Made by a program: the position numbers and the translations under genes. This document shows positions 28,812 to 39,189 of a DNA stretch of 64,000 nt, piece after piece (positions within the stretch are counted from its first letter, which is position 1; each line of letters starts with the position of its first letter). The notes beneath the pieces were generated by a model. That model made no database searches. It was not told where the DNA came from and worked only from the letters and a program-made list of their open reading frames with translations. This stretch comes from Bradyrhizobium sp. CCGUVB1N3 (GTDB taxonomy: Bacteria; Pseudomonadota; Alphaproteobacteria; Rhizobiales; Xanthobacteraceae): positions 7,815,501 to 7,879,500 of the forward strand of contig NZ_JANADR010000001.1 in NCBI RefSeq assembly GCF_024199925.1, written 5' to 3'.

Positions 28812-29877
28812 CGGCGGCCTCTTGCTTCGCCTCGTCTAGATCGCTTGCCACCATCTCCTGCACGAGCTGCGCAAAGCTGCGCTTCGGCTTCCAGCCGAGC
28901 TGCTCGCGCGCTTTGGTAGCATCCCCAATGAGAAGATCAACCTCTGTCGGACGGAAATAGGTCGGATCGATTCGGACCACGGTCTTACCGCTCTTCGCGT
29001 CAACACCAGTCTCATCGATGCCCTTCCCGCGCCACTCGATGCGGCGGCCGACCTCGGCAAATGCTAGCTCGACCATCTCGCGCACCGACCGCGTCTCGCC
29101 GGTCGCGAGCACGAAATCATCGGGTTGGTCCACCTGCAAAATCATGTGCATGCCCTCGATATAGTCGCGTGCATGCCCCCAGTCGCGCTTGGCTTCGAGG
29201 TTGCCGAGGTAGAGCGTCTTCTCAAGACCGACCTCAATGCGGGCGACGGCGCGGGTGATCTTACGGGTAACAAAGGTCTCGCCGCGGACTGGGCTCTCGT
29301 GATTGAAGAGGATGCCGTTACTTGCGAATATGCCGTAGGCTTCGCGATAGTTCACCGTGATCCAGTAGCCGTACAGTTTGGCCACACCATAGGGCGAGCG
29401 CGGATAGAACGGCGTGGTCTCCTTCTGGGGGACTTCCTGAACCAGGCCGTAAAGCTCGGAAGTAGAAGCCTGGTAGAAGCGTGTCTCTTTCTCCAGGCCA
29501 AGAATCCGGATCGCCTCGAGCAGGCGCAGCACGCCGATCGCGTCGGCGTTTGCAGTATATTCCGGGCTTTCAAAGCTCACGCCGACATGGCTCTGGGCGG
29601 CAAGGTTGTAGATCTCGGTCGGTCGGATCTGCTGGATCAAGCGGATCAGATTGGTCGAGTCGGTCATGTCGCCGTAGTGCATCAGAAACGGCACATCCCC
29701 GGCATGCCGGTCCTGATAGAGATGATCGACGCGCGCGGTATTGAAGGAAGAGGACCGCCGCTTGATGCCATGCACGACATAGCCGAGCGATAATAGATAT
29801 TCGGAGAGATAGGCGCCATCCTGTCCGGTCACGCCGGTAATCAAAGCGACCCGCCGTTGAGAATTCTGACTTGTCAA
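28792..29877 (-). CDS. noeL: GDP-mannose 4,6-dehydratase
   Basis: A 361-residue enzyme that makes GDP-4-keto-6-deoxy-D-mannose from GDP-mannose. Visible are the Rossmann motif [17 protein letters not shown], the substrate region [18 protein letters not shown] ([19 protein letters not shown]), the [16 protein letters not shown] motif and [10 protein letters not shown] with the catalytic Tyr and Lys. Complete and slightly longer than GMDs (345-370). First gene of the gmd-fcl unit. No clear nod box precedes it on this strand, so its regulation is open. Confidence 0.92.
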   Translation of the reverse strand: MTSQNSQRRVALITGVTGQDGAYLSEYLLSLGYVVHGIKRRSSSFNTARVDHLYQDRHAGDVPFLMHYGDMTDSTNLIRLIQQIRPTEIYNLAAQSHVGVSFESPEYTANADAIGVLRLLEAIRILGLEKETRFYQASTSELYGLVQEVPQKETTPFYPRSPYGVAKLYGYWITVNYREAYGIFASNGILFNHESPVRGETFVTRKITRAVARIEVGLEKTLYLGNLEAKRDWGHARDYIEGMHMILQVDQPDDFVLATGETRSVREMVELAFAEVGRRIEWRGKGIDETGVDAKSGKTVVRIDPTYFRPTEVDLLIGDATKAREQLGWKPKRSFAQLVQEMVASDLDEAKQEAAGGRHTV

Positions 29878-30816
29878 ATTCTACCCTGGTGCAAACGAAC
29901 CGATCGGTTTTACGTGCCCCTCAGTCACCCTCCGCCCGTTACCCCGACGGAAGCTGTTCAAGCTCTCAAAACCATCCACGGTGATAAAGAAATCAATGCC
30001 AAAGGACAATAGACGTTTACTACATTGATTTTACGGAGTTTTCGCCTGGTGCTCGATTTTCCGACACCGTGATGACTTGAGAGCGTCTACGCCAAAGTCG
30101 TCCCGAGGCGGCTTAAGGCCTTAAACCCAGCTTCAACCCCTTATCTGCAATCGCAGGCTCGTCATCCTGTTATTCGGGCGGCGCAATCTTCGGAGCAATC
30201 AAAGATAGATGCAAATCGTGAGGAGCGCCGTGAGCGAAACAAGTGAAATCCGTCGAAAAATGCAACCTGACGCGGAATTTGTGCGCCGAAATACGAACTC
30301 GTTGCACTCATCGAACGCGAAAGCTGGCTACCATGCACTGCAAGCTCTAACCTTTTTCACGCCCGATTGTTTGAAAATCGCTGAAGAATCACAAGGTCAA
30401 GCACATTTTCAATTCGGCAGGCGACGGCATGACTGGCCATCTCTACCGCCGCGCGGATGCCAGAGCCAGAAATTGTGCTTGGATTCCAAGCGAAGATAAG
30501 CCTGCTCGTAGGACTGTGTTTAAGTTCGACAGGGCGCCGGCTGGCGTGGAGCGCCGGATAGAAATCGCCGCCAAGTAAAGGAGCTCGAGCACCGCGCCGA
30601 AGCAGAACTCCGAAAATTCAAGTGAGAGTAGATGCGGCGACAATTGCGATCGAAGCCGAACCGCCGCTATCGAACAACGAGCCGGGTAACCGCCCGGTGA
30701 CGTTGCGACAAGGGCGCAGGAAGCACGGTTGGAAGCTAGGTCATTCATCCCACTTGAATTTCGGAACGCGCGATCCGTATTATCTTCCTCATGTAGGGCA
30801 CGCGGGAGATCTCCAA
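29878..30816. other. gene-poor stretch upstream of gmd
   Basis: Contains the gmd promoter region and, on the + strand, a poor nod-box-like sequence (29992-30040). A 49-codon frame (30429-30578, +, starting MTGHLYRRADARAR) is open but unsupported by homology that I can recognise. Confidence 0.4.
29992..30040 (+). promoter_or_regulatory. possible degenerate nod box
   Basis: ATTGATTTTACG at 30024-30035 is identical to the 3' core of the good nod box at 38104-38115, and ATC lies about 32 bases upstream as expected, but the middle ATC and GAT positions are lost and the spacing is off by one. No gene follows on this strand within 700 bases. Confidence 0.2.
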
Positions 30817-31017
30817 ATGGTGGATACGGCTACCGCCGAGCTTCTGCGCGCGGTCCTCGAGGAGGTCTGCGCACGCATTTCGCGCTACGAGACTGGGGTC
30901 CGCGCACATGTTGCCGCTAAGCTTCTGGAAGCCGCCACCAGAGGTGAAACGATACCCGACCGCCTCAAACAGATTGGCCTCGAAGCACTTCGCGATGCAC
31001 CGACCATGTGGCGGTAG
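30817..31017 (+). CDS. small hypothetical protein (66 aa)
   Basis: The ATG at 30817 follows GGGAGAT at good spacing. The protein (MVDTATAELLRAVLEEVCAR..., ending EALRDAPTMWR) is predicted to be all-helical and charged. I do not recognise the family. A second small gene follows 27 bases later, so the two may be co-transcribed. Confidence 0.5.
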   Translation: MVDTATAELLRAVLEEVCARISRYETGVRAHVAAKLLEAATRGETIPDRLKQIGLEALRDAPTMWR

Positions 31018-31044
31018 GCGCGGACGATACGATCTCCCACGCAG

Positions 31045-31362
31045 GTGAATTTCCAGGTTACCGTTCTTAAGATCCTTGCGAGCTACCCGGACGGATTCGC
31101 GTCAATGGCGGAGCTCAAACGCGACATGGCCATTCTAGCGACGAGTGGTCGAGACTGGGCCGAGCGCACCAAGAGAATGGCCGCCCGTGTCCCGAACCTC
31201 GACATTTTTTCGCAGAAGCTCGTTGAGCGGGTAAATGGTGGCTGGCGCATCACAGAAAAGGGTCGCACCCTCCTCGATCTGATGGAAGCGCGCCTGGTCG
31301 CCACGGAGGCGCCGTCAAAGACGAGCGCATCTGCTTCCGAGCAACGCGAAGCGGACGATTGA
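31045..31362 (+). CDS. hypothetical protein, possible winged helix (105 aa)
   Basis: Starts with GTG at 31045. The pattern VLKILASYPDGFASMAELKRDMA ... VNGGWRITEKGRTLLDLMEAR (helix, helix, beta wing, long helix) resembles a small winged-helix DNA-binding domain ending in a charged tail. No family is recognised. It lies just after the 66-residue gene. Confidence 0.5.
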   Translation: MNFQVTVLKILASYPDGFASMAELKRDMAILATSGRDWAERTKRMAARVPNLDIFSQKLVERVNGGWRITEKGRTLLDLMEARLVATEAPSKTSASASEQREADD

Positions 31363-31830
31363 TCAATTGAACCCTGCCGGTGATATCATGCTGCGCCGCG
31401 CCGAAGTGCGATGTTTCGCCGCCCAGGTCCTCGGCGCGATCGGAATTTCAGGTCAGATCTGGCGACGGTCGTGAAAAGATCCCAGAAGCGCGCATGGTGC
31501 GCGTCGCCGCCGATCGGTTACGCGTGTGGCAGCGCCGTTTACCGGGCGAGCTGCGTTATAAAGCAGTCGCGCCGGCTTCGCTGATGCGCGCAAAGGGGCG
31601 GCTGAGGTTGACGACCGTTCGGTCGCATCAGTGACGCAGGACCGCAGCGGTGGTCACGTCAAGCCTGTTCTGGCCGAGACGCAAACCTTTCGTCGCACGC
31701 CGAGCGGCAGGGGGGGATGATGCTTCCCCCGAGAAAGGAACATCAAGTTTGAGTTTATGTCGGACTGTGCGGTTGTTCGATGTCCGGCTCCTGCACGGCT
31801 GCCGCGTTGAGCTCTCAGAGATCCTTTAGA

Positions 31831-32199
31831 TCAATCATCAGGGCACCAAGCCTCGCGGCATGGGAGTTGACGCTCGTGAAGATCTGGCGGCGGCGACCCT
31901 CCTCGCCAGCTTGTCGCACTCTGCGTGGATGAAGGCACATAACTGCTGTCTCGGGAAGGGCTGGCGGCTAGCGGCAACGTCGTGCCTGGACTTATACTGT
32001 CTAATTCGACGCCGCGGTCAGCCTCGGCCTCAACCATCTTATGGGCGATAATGCAGAGTAGCGCGATTGCGGCAGCCCACAATGCGAGATGCTTCCACCA
32101 GCAAAACTCACGCTCAGACCCTTCGCGTGCGATGGCAGCAGCCAATCCTCCCAAGGTCATCCCTGCCATGACCAAGACAAACAAATCAATGCCTTCCAT
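31831..32199 (-). CDS. small membrane protein of unknown function
   Basis: From the internal ATG at 32199 it encodes about 122 residues with two hydrophobic helices (LFVLVMAGMTLGGLAAAIAR and HLALWAAAIALLCIIAHKMV) and a hydrophilic tail. The tail may be frameshifted readthrough. No family recognised. Confidence 0.4.
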   Translation of the reverse strand: MEGIDLFVLVMAGMTLGGLAAAIAREGSEREFCWWKHLALWAAAIALLCIIAHKMVEAEADRGVELDSISPGTTLPLAASPSRDSSYVPSSTQSATSWRGGSPPPDLHERQLPCREAWCPDD

Positions 32200-33276
32200 A
32201 GGCGCTCCGTTCAGCGGGGCGCGCAAATCGTGCCATGATATATCCTGTTGGTTTAAAGGCGATCACGCGAGCGTCCATCCGACAGGACTATTGAACGTCC
32301 AACTATGCAAGCAACTGCGTCCTGTCGAGCAAGCCAAGATCCGTTTAACTCTGCCCGCCATCATGGAGTTTCCGGCGTCTAGCGAAAGTGCGCCGCTAGC
32401 GTAGGCACAAAGTCGGAGGCCGCAGGACCTCATTCAAGAGGATGCAACTCCGTTGAACTATCCCTACAACCTGACGCTACGTACGGTTCAACCCCCGGCG
32501 TATAAGGAATCTTGGATGGCATCAGGTTGTGCGATCTCAAGTCAGCCGCTATTCACACATGCGAGTTGCGCGACCGAACTTTCCGGTACGGATCTCTTGA
32601 GCGACATCAATGCGTTTTCCGAGCGTCTCCATCAACGTTGTATTTGTAGCCGAACAACCGACTTGCCGGATTGCTGAGGCTATGGGCTCGGATTGCTGGG
32701 CAGTCCGGGCCCGCCACTTACGAATCACGTTTAGAACGCGTGCCTCCAGCTCGCACAAATCGCTTTCGGTGATCGAGGATATCCCCAGGTAAGTCCAAAC
32801 GCCGAAAGACGCCTCTGATGAAAAACAAAAAGCAGAGGATCACTATGATTGCGGACTATCGCCAGCCGACCGCAGCGGACCATGAAGCAACCAATTGTTG
32901 CGTTGCTGACGATTCGAATGATTTGATGTTCGGCAGCCCTTCCTTGGAAGGTGCCGGTGCGAATTGCTCGTGAAAGCACCGTTCTCCATTGCGGCACGTT
33001 GCTTGCTTTGTTCAACGTAGCATCGCCACCCAGCCTGGTGATGTAGGGGCGGGCCAGGTGCGCCCCTGCTCGTGCGTCAGGCCCGCTCCGTTCTTTCTCT
33101 GAGCCAGGAACGTTCATCGACCTGGCGGCAATTCGCAATAACACCGCCTAAGCTCAAAGGCGCCCGGAGGATACGCGTATGCAATGTCTTCATGAATCGC
33201 AGCCGCAGCATCGCTTTGTCGTATGCGGCCGGAACTTGCGAAAGACATTGTCCAATTTGCGACGTACCGTCGGAAT
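32200..33276. other. gene-free stretch upstream of fixA
   Basis: About 1.1 kb without a supported gene. It holds one copy of the 28-bp dyad element (32465-32492). Confidence 0.45.
32465..32492 (+). repeat. 28-bp dyad element, copy A
   Basis: Reads TACAACCTGACGCTACG followed by TACGGTTCAAC. It aligns without gaps to four other copies at 36433-36460, 41398-41425, 42642-42669 (these on the other strand) and 62895-62922. The shared core is TACAAC[C/T]TGACGC[T/A][A/G]CG with a downstream TTCAAG arm, giving a CTTGA/TCAAG dyad. Confidence 0.65.
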
Positions 33277-33292
33277 TGTTGAGCTTGAGACA
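33277..33292 (+). promoter_or_regulatory. NifA upstream activator site of fixA
   Basis: TGT-TGAGCTTGAG-ACA is an exact TGT-N10-ACA match. A near-match TGT-N10-ACG lies 28 bases upstream at 33249-33264. The site is about 75 bases before the sigma-54 element, the usual range for NifA-dependent activation. Confidence 0.7.
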
Positions 33293-33360
33293 CCAACCGT
33301 CGTCCTCGATGACTCCGACACATCCCTACATCGACGCCCAAATTTGGAAGTCGGTTCACA

Positions 33361-33374
33361 GGCATGAGACTCGC
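33361..33374 (+). promoter_or_regulatory. sigma-54 (-24/-12) promoter of fixA
   Basis: GGCATGAGACTCGC has the obligatory GG (33361-33362) and GC (33373-33374) ten bases apart and keeps the GGCA of the -24 box. It ends 41 bases before the fixA start and lies downstream of a TGT-N10-ACA site. Confidence 0.65.
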
Positions 33375-33415
33375 CGTTTCAATTCAACTCCCTGCAGCCT
33401 TTGGAGAGATAGTCG

Positions 33416-34270
33416 ATGCACAACGTCGTCTGTATAAAGCAGGTTCCGGACTCCGCGCAGATTCGCGTGCATCCTGTGACCAACACCATCATGCGCCAGG
33501 GCGTGCCGACGATCGTCAATCCTTACGACTTGTTCGCGCTCGAGGCAGCGCTAGAGTTGCGCGACAAGATTGGCGGCGAGGTCACTGTTCTCACCATGGG
33601 GCCGATAGCCGCCGAAGACTCGCTGCGAAAGGCACTGACGTTCGGTGCAGATCGCGCGGTGTTGCTCACCGATCGTGTTTTCGCAGGGGCCGATACGCTT
33701 GCGACCACTTACGCGCTGGCAACGGCCATTCGTAAAATCGGAGAGGAGTATGGGCCACCCGACCTCATCTTTGCCGGCAAGCAGACGATCGATGGTGATA
33801 CCGCACAGGTTGGGCCTGGTATTGCCAAACGGCTCGGAGTGGTGCAGCTCACTTATGTCGCCGCGATCACGAGCCTGGATCTGGCGTCGCGCGCGATCGA
33901 GGTTGAGCGACGCTCGGAAGGCGGTGTGCAGGTGTTGCGCACAAAGATGCCATGTCTCATTACCATGCTAGAGGCGACAAACGAGATTCGGCGAGGGAGC
34001 ATGATGGATGCGTTGCGTGCGGCACGCACCGACATCGTCAAATGGAACGCGCAGGACGCAGGCGTTGCAGATATCTCGAAATGCGGCCTTAAGGGCTCGC
34101 CGACTATCGTCAAGCGTGTTTTCGCCCCCTCCAAGCGCGCCGAGAGAGCAATGCTGGTGGAGGACGCCGAGCAGCCTGTACCGGCGTTTATCGACGCGAT
34201 CTTTAAGCACCGGCCAAAGCTGGAAACTGAACTTGCAGCCCTGGCGCGCGCTTCTGATCTGAAGCTGTAG
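33416..34270 (+). CDS. fixA: FixA, electron-transfer flavoprotein beta-type subunit
   Basis: A 284-residue ETF-beta protein: MHNVVCIKQVPDSAQIRVHP at the N-terminus, the DLFALEAALELRD helix, AGKQTIDGDTAQVGPGIAKRL and the C-terminal MLEATNEIRRGSM. These are the FixA signatures; FixA normally works with FixB, FixC and FixX to bifurcate electrons toward nitrogenase in bacteroids. GGAGAGATAG precedes the ATG. In Bradyrhizobium fixA is unlinked from fixBCX, and none of those is in the window. The NifA site and GG-N10-GC promoter upstream agree with microaerobic, symbiotic expression. Confidence 0.92.
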   Translation: MHNVVCIKQVPDSAQIRVHPVTNTIMRQGVPTIVNPYDLFALEAALELRDKIGGEVTVLTMGPIAAEDSLRKALTFGADRAVLLTDRVFAGADTLATTYALATAIRKIGEEYGPPDLIFAGKQTIDGDTAQVGPGIAKRLGVVQLTYVAAITSLDLASRAIEVERRSEGGVQVLRTKMPCLITMLEATNEIRRGSMMDALRAARTDIVKWNAQDAGVADISKCGLKGSPTIVKRVFAPSKRAERAMLVEDAEQPVPAFIDAIFKHRPKLETELAALARASDLKL

Positions 34271-34318
34271 CGATGAGCCGTTGAAATCTCCCGCTATTGT
34301 CGCGCCGTGGTGCTGCCC

Positions 34319-35566
34319 ATGAAGCCTTGGTACAAGATTCTATACGCCCAGGTGCTGATCGCCATTGTCATGGGCACCGTCGTCGGCTGGCTGTGGCCCT
34401 CGCTTGCCACCAACGACTGGATCAAGGCGATGGGCGACGGCTTCGTCAAGCTGATCAAGATGGTGATTGCCCCGATCATCTTCTGTACCGTGGTCTCGGG
34501 CATCGCCCACATCCAGGACGCCAAGAAGGTCGGCCGCATCGGCGTCAAGGCGCTGGTCTATTTCGAGATCGTTTCGACGTTTGCGCTCGTGATCGGGCTC
34601 GTCGTCGGCAATCTGGTTCGCCCGGGTGCGGGCTTCGGTGGCGCAGCGGCGAACGCAAAGGCGGTCGTCAACTACGCCAAGCAGGCTGAGGGACAAAAGA
34701 CCGTTGACTTCATTCTGCACATCATCCCGGACACTGTGGTCGGCGCGTTTGCGCAAGGTGAGATCCTCCAGGTTCTGCTGTTCTCTGTGCTCTTCGGCTT
34801 CGCCATCATGGGGCTCGGCGAGCGCGGCCACGCAATCCGCAACTTCATCGACGATGCCGCCCATGCCGTGTTCGGCGTCATCGCGATCGTGATGCGCGCA
34901 GCGCCGATCGGCGCATTCGGCGCGATGGCCTATACCATCGGCACGTTCGGCACCAGTGCGATCCTCAATCTGATCGGGCTGATCGCGACCTTCTATGCCA
35001 CCGCTGCGCTGTTCGTGTTCATCGTGCTCGGAACCATCGCGCGTCTTGCCGGCTTCTCGATCTTCCAGTTCCTCGCCTACATCAAGGACGAGCTGTTGAT
35101 CGTGCTCGGCACCTCGTCGTCGGAAAGCGCGCTGCCGTCCTTGATGGAGAAGCTCGAGCGGCTCGGCTGCTCGAAGTCCGTGGTTGGCCTTGTGGTGCCC
35201 ACGGGCTACTCGTTCAACCTCGACGGCACCAACATCTATATGACCCTGGCGAGCCTGTTCATCGCGCAGGCGCTCGGCTTCGATCTCACGTTGGGCCAGC
35301 AGCTCACCATCCTGGTGGTGGCGATGCTGACCTCGAAAGGCGCCTCCGGCATCACCGGAGCGGGCTTCATCACGCTCGCCGCGACGCTGGCGGTGGTCGA
35401 TCCGCGGCTCGTGCCGGGCATGGCAATCGTGCTTGGTATCGACAAATTCATGAGCGAATGCCGCGCGCTGACCAATCTCTGCGGCAACGGCGTCGCCTGC
35501 GTGGTCGTCGCTTGGTGGGAAGGCGAACTCGATCGCAAGGAGCTTAGTGGGCGGGTCTGCCGCTAA
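34319..35566 (+). CDS. dctA: C4-dicarboxylate:cation symporter DctA
   Basis: About 415 residues of the DAACS family with eight membrane segments and two re-entrant loops. Signatures are [42 protein letters not shown] and, after [14 protein letters not shown], the [15 protein letters not shown] tail. It imports malate, succinate and fumarate, the carbon source of bacteroids. The ATG at 34319 gives [14 protein letters not shown] 34307 would add four residues. It is slightly short at both ends against typical DctA (about 440). It begins only about 48 bases after fixA, so it may be read from the fixA promoter; no own promoter was found. Confidence 0.92.
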   Translation: MKPWYKILYAQVLIAIVMGTVVGWLWPSLATNDWIKAMGDGFVKLIKMVIAPIIFCTVVSGIAHIQDAKKVGRIGVKALVYFEIVSTFALVIGLVVGNLVRPGAGFGGAAANAKAVVNYAKQAEGQKTVDFILHIIPDTVVGAFAQGEILQVLLFSVLFGFAIMGLGERGHAIRNFIDDAAHAVFGVIAIVMRAAPIGAFGAMAYTIGTFGTSAILNLIGLIATFYATAALFVFIVLGTIARLAGFSIFQFLAYIKDELLIVLGTSSSESALPSLMEKLERLGCSKSVVGLVVPTGYSFNLDGTNIYMTLASLFIAQALGFDLTLGQQLTILVVAMLTSKGASGITGAGFITLAATLAVVDPRLVPGMAIVLGIDKFMSECRALTNLCGNGVACVVVAWWEGELDRKELSGRVCR

Positions 35567-35969
35567 ATCGATCGGACGAGTATCAGAGAACTACGACGAA
35601 CTATGCAGGCCTGACGCCTTTGATGCAGTGCGATGGCGACCAGCTCGTGCTGGCTCGGCAGCGAGGCTAATCTCTGCGCCGCTGGTGGAAGGAGTAGCAG
35701 CAGCACGTCGAGACCCGTCGTTGGATTTGCACAATCATGCAACTATTGCCGAGGGAGGCTTGACCGGAGAGCGACCCGCCGGTCCAATTTTTCTCCGCCA
35801 GAACGAGATGCCAGGGGACTTCACGGTCAAACCATGGACAGATAGTGGTTGGGGGCTCTCGAACATCGGACGCGAGCTGGCGAAGAGGCCGAAGGCGCAT
35901 GTGGAGGCGGCGGCATCGCGTCTTCGCCGTGGCAGAACTGCCTTGCTACGACGCCGCAACGAGCCCAGA
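35567..35969. other. gene-free stretch after dctA
   Basis: No supported gene and no clear terminator hairpin. Short overlapping frames only. Confidence 0.4.
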
Positions 35970-36209
35970 CTATCTCCGGAGAAGTTCTGTTAACGCGTCA
36001 ATCCCGCTCGCCGAGCAACGGATCTCGTCAATTTCCCGAGATAGCGTAAGTGCTCTTGCCCGAATAGCCGCTACATTCGACCGATCTAGAACGGGACATC
36101 TAAGTTCGTTCAGGCGTTGGTTCAGTTCGTTCAGCTGAGCCTGAAGTCGTTCGATGTCCGCATCTCGATGTGTTGGCGATTTGATGGTCCAGGCTCGCCG
36201 CGCTTGCAT
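35970..36209 (-). CDS. small coiled-coil hypothetical protein (79 aa)
   Basis: The ATG at 36209 is preceded by AAGAAGGGGAC, a strong ribosome site. The middle part DIERLQAQLNELNQRLNELR has leucine heptads typical of a coiled coil, followed by a helical tail. No family recognised; probably a short structural or regulatory protein. Confidence 0.5.
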   Translation of the reverse strand: MQARRAWTIKSPTHRDADIERLQAQLNELNQRLNELRCPVLDRSNVAAIRARALTLSREIDEIRCSASGIDALTELLRR

Positions 36210-37423
36210 GACTAGTCCCCTTCTTTAACTCGCGCCAACTGCTTAGCAGAGTTCGTGGCCGGAATTGGCAATCCCTCTCCGAGCGCCTGGCGGTTTAACG
36301 CCGCACCGAAGCTGCTCTTTTATCTGCCAGTTTCATCAATCGCTACCATCTTGTTGAGCGGCAAATGTCGCCGACAATAGAGTGCGTTGCCGGCCGGTGG
36401 ACAAATAAGGCTTGCCTGCGTTGTTGGAATGACTTGAATCTAACGTAGCGTCAGGTTGTAGGACTAGCGACAATCGTGAACAAGCTTACGGCCACACGCG
36501 AGTCGATGTAATCGGATCTCGAGGAGAGTTGGCTGCCCGCGAGGTCAACGCATGTGCGGAACGTTCCAGTCGAATGCGCGATCAAGGGAGGACAAGCGAT
36601 GCCAGGATTGCCATTGGTCCCAACGCGCCTTTCGAAACGCTCGCTCATGGCCGGCAATGCAGGAGAGGGCAGCCTTGAGCGAGGGCGGCGCATCCAGTGC
36701 GTCCGTCACCCCTGCTTGGCGACGTCGGCGACTAGCAGAATGAGGCCTGCATTGAATAACATCGATACCGCCGTCCGGCCAAATAACGGCAGGGTTGTCT
36801 CTCGCCGGTCGCCTGGGCAACCGTCACGGTCTTCCCAAACTGCTGCGAAACGACTTGGTGTGGTCTAACCACGGCGACGGTAAACATAGGGTCCTTTCGA
36901 AGCCAAAGGCCGTAAAAATGCCGCCGCTCGTTTCAAACGACGAAGCGTTGGCGACCCGTAACGCACGAGCAATGGAGCTTGGTGCGTGGTCAGTGATGAC
37001 TGAACTAACGCTTTACTTCATACGCGCCTGATAGGCTCGAATCGAGGTCATGTTCTGCAAAGTGGATCAAGCGATCGAGCCACGCGGACCGCCGCTGAGT
37101 TGTGGCGTTCAAAGGTGCTGGGTTTGGGGTGCTTCCATCTTCAGCGCCAGGTTGAGACGCGTCCACGCAGCGCCGAGCTGTCGGTGAGGACACAATGGCG
37201 CATCTCATCGATGCAGGACGTGGATGGATCTGGAAGTGGTCGTCTCGTCAATCGGGGGAGCGGTGCCGCTTTCTCGAGGGGCGCCTAGCGACATGCGCCC
37301 GTAGGTCGTGACAGTAGAAGGGGCAGACTGGCATTGCACAGCAGTGCCAGCCTGGAACGAAGAAGGTTCGAGCAGACGTGATCTACATCAGATCCGAAGC
37401 ATCTGCGTGGCAAAGGGGGTAGC
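36210..37423. other. gene-poor stretch
   Basis: About 1.2 kb with no supported gene. Contains copy B of the 28-bp dyad element (36433-36460). Confidence 0.4.
36433..36460 (-). repeat. 28-bp dyad element, copy B
   Basis: On the + strand CTTGAATCTAACGTAGCG followed by TCAGGTTGTA. Differs from copy A at six positions at most; the ACGTAGCGTCAGGTTGTAGG part is identical. Located in gene-free DNA. Confidence 0.65.
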
Positions 37424-37846
37424 ATGAGAGCGCAGATTGTGGACCAGCTCGAAGCTGGTCGCGTACGATATGGACAATTCGCCAGCGCACCAGGATCAGG
37501 TCCTTGCGGTCTCTTCTTTGTGCAGGGGCCCTGCGGCTGCAAACTAAGAATCATTGGATTGCTCCGTCCGCGCTGGGAGCATGTCTCCGTCTCGACACCG
37601 CGGCGTTGTCCGAATTGGCAGGAGATGTGCTTCGTCAAGGATCTCTTTTGGGAGGAGGAGGAGTGCGTGATGCAGCTTCATCCGCCCCAGTCCGAATACG
37701 TGAACAACAGCCGTTACTGTCTGCATCTCTGGAGGCCGACTAGCCAGGAAATTCCGATGCCGCCCTCGGGGTTCGTCGGTATAGTCGGGATTGGCCCATC
37801 TGAAGCGGCCACACTGGCTGCGCAAATACGGGTCAAGTCACACTGA
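37424..37846 (+). CDS. DUF7694-type hypothetical protein (140 aa)
   Basis: The ATG at 37424 follows AAGGGGGTAGC. The core WEHVSVSTPRRCPNWQEMCF, then KDLFWEEEECVMQLHPPQSEYV and CLHLWRP resembles a small domain family found in phage and genomic islands (DUF7694 as I recall it). Rich in aromatic and acidic residues; no catalytic motif. Function unknown. The N-terminal 25 residues are unlike the family and the true start could be internal. Confidence 0.6.
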   Translation: MRAQIVDQLEAGRVRYGQFASAPGSGPCGLFFVQGPCGCKLRIIGLLRPRWEHVSVSTPRRCPNWQEMCFVKDLFWEEEECVMQLHPPQSEYVNNSRYCLHLWRPTSQEIPMPPSGFVGIVGIGPSEAATLAAQIRVKSH

Positions 37847-38071
37847 CCGATTGGACCCGCCTCAAACTGGAGCTCGCACGATCAAGGACAAGCTCATCCC
37901 ACTCGTGAAGGATAATGGGCTGCGCGCCGATCCGCCGGCGGAATGCAATTGACCGGCCATCGATCCATTTTGAGGGTCTTTGAAAACTCCGCCCATGGGT
38001 CCATAACCCAGTGTGCGGAGCGGTCCTTCCCTCCTGGTCATTCGCCCGCGTTGTCCCGATTTAAGAAAACC

Positions 38072-38119
38072 CATCCACTGTTCGGATATGTTCAATCGAT
38101 ACAATTGATTTTACGAACT
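38072..38119 (+). promoter_or_regulatory. nod box (NodD-binding promoter)
   Basis: CATCCACTGTTCGGATATG, then ATC at 38094, then ACAATTGATTTTACGAACT. The elements ATCCAC, GAT, ATC and the ATTGATTTTAC core have exactly the spacing of rhizobial nod boxes (ATCCAY-N6-GATG-N6-ATC-N6-CAATCGATTTTACC). It points to the right, toward a receiver-domain gene (38504) and an FkbM methyltransferase (39190). Confidence 0.85.
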
Positions 38120-38503
38120 GCCGAGAACGGCGGATAAAAAAGGCCGGTCCGGAGAGACGTCAGGGCGTATCAGGATGGTTAGCCGCGAGAGGAATTCTCA
38201 AGTCTGCGTCGAGCATCGAGGGCGGATGCCAGTTTCAGTAACGTGTATTCGCCGACTCGTACCAAATATTGCCGGGGCCCCGTGGTCGGCGACGTCAGCA
38301 AACCTTCGTTTAGGTCTTCCAACCTCTTCGATGTGGGCTACCTACCACCGTACACTTGAGGCACGCCTCGATGTCACCTTAGCCTCCCGACGAAGGCGAG
38401 AGCTGTCGAGTGTAGGTGTCTGATGCTTCTTCAAAAGGATCGTGTGCAGTGCGGTCAAGTTGCGCCGAGGGTTCAGAAACGGTCCCTGTTAGATCTGGTG
38501 CGA

Positions 38504-38905
38504 ATGGCCCACACGCTCGATATCATCTCGGTCGTGTGTGACGATCTGGCCGTGTACGAACCATTATTGAATATGCTGATTTCAGCGGGCTGCGTCCCAT
38601 ATCTGTTCCACAGTGCACATGAATTTCTGAATTCAAAGCGTTGCATCAGCACGTCTTGCTTGATCGCGGACGTGCAGCTGCCGAGCACGAATGGGCTAGA
38701 CTTGCATGAGCTGCTCGTCACGTCCGGAAGCGAAATTCCCACCATCCTTCTTTTGGCCGAACTCGACGACGACAACCGAGCTCGCGCGTTGAAAGCCGGC
38801 GTGTCGCACTTCCCGCGCAAGTCATTCAGCAATGCCGAGCTGCTCGCGTGCATCAAAGCGACCCTCAAAGACCGGAGGACGCTTCGGAGGGCCCCCTTAA
38901 TTTGA
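38504..38905 (+). CDS. orphan response-regulator receiver protein
   Basis: About 133 residues from ATG 38504 (the frame is open from 38423). It is a single CheY-like receiver with similarity to the FixJ/NodW N-terminal domain: acidic pair in VVCDDLAV, phospho-acceptor Asp in LIADVQLPSTNGLDLH, and Lys in HFPRKSF. The switch Thr/Ser is replaced by Leu (PTILLLAEL) and the Pro after Lys by Ser. No DNA-binding domain follows, so it would act as a phosphate sink, a competitor of NodW-type regulators, or be a remnant. It is the first recognisable gene after the nod box, about 385 bases downstream. Confidence 0.7.
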   Translation: MAHTLDIISVVCDDLAVYEPLLNMLISAGCVPYLFHSAHEFLNSKRCISTSCLIADVQLPSTNGLDLHELLVTSGSEIPTILLLAELDDDNRARALKAGVSHFPRKSFSNAELLACIKATLKDRRTLRRAPLI

Positions 38906-39189
38906 TCGGGCCCGGCTTGGCGACGTCTTCGTGCGTAACCACCGGAGTCGGCTCCTGGCCGCAAATCGGATACGAGTTCTAATCACGCCGAAATTAAATC
39001 GTTTCGGGGCAACAAGCTCGCCTTCCAAGGCATAAGACGATCAACGCAAGCCACCAGAGTTCGGTTGATATCATCGCATGGCAGGCGCCGCCTGTGCATC
39101 AAGGAGTTCAGACGTCAACCGAAGTACTGCCGTAGTTCAAAGAAGTCGACCGAAACTCAAAAGCGATCCGTGCGAGAGGCCTAAAGCGC

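Noticed and set aside
27837..28919. 360-codon plus-strand frame over fcl
   Set aside because: Shadow of the fcl gene, without motifs of its own.
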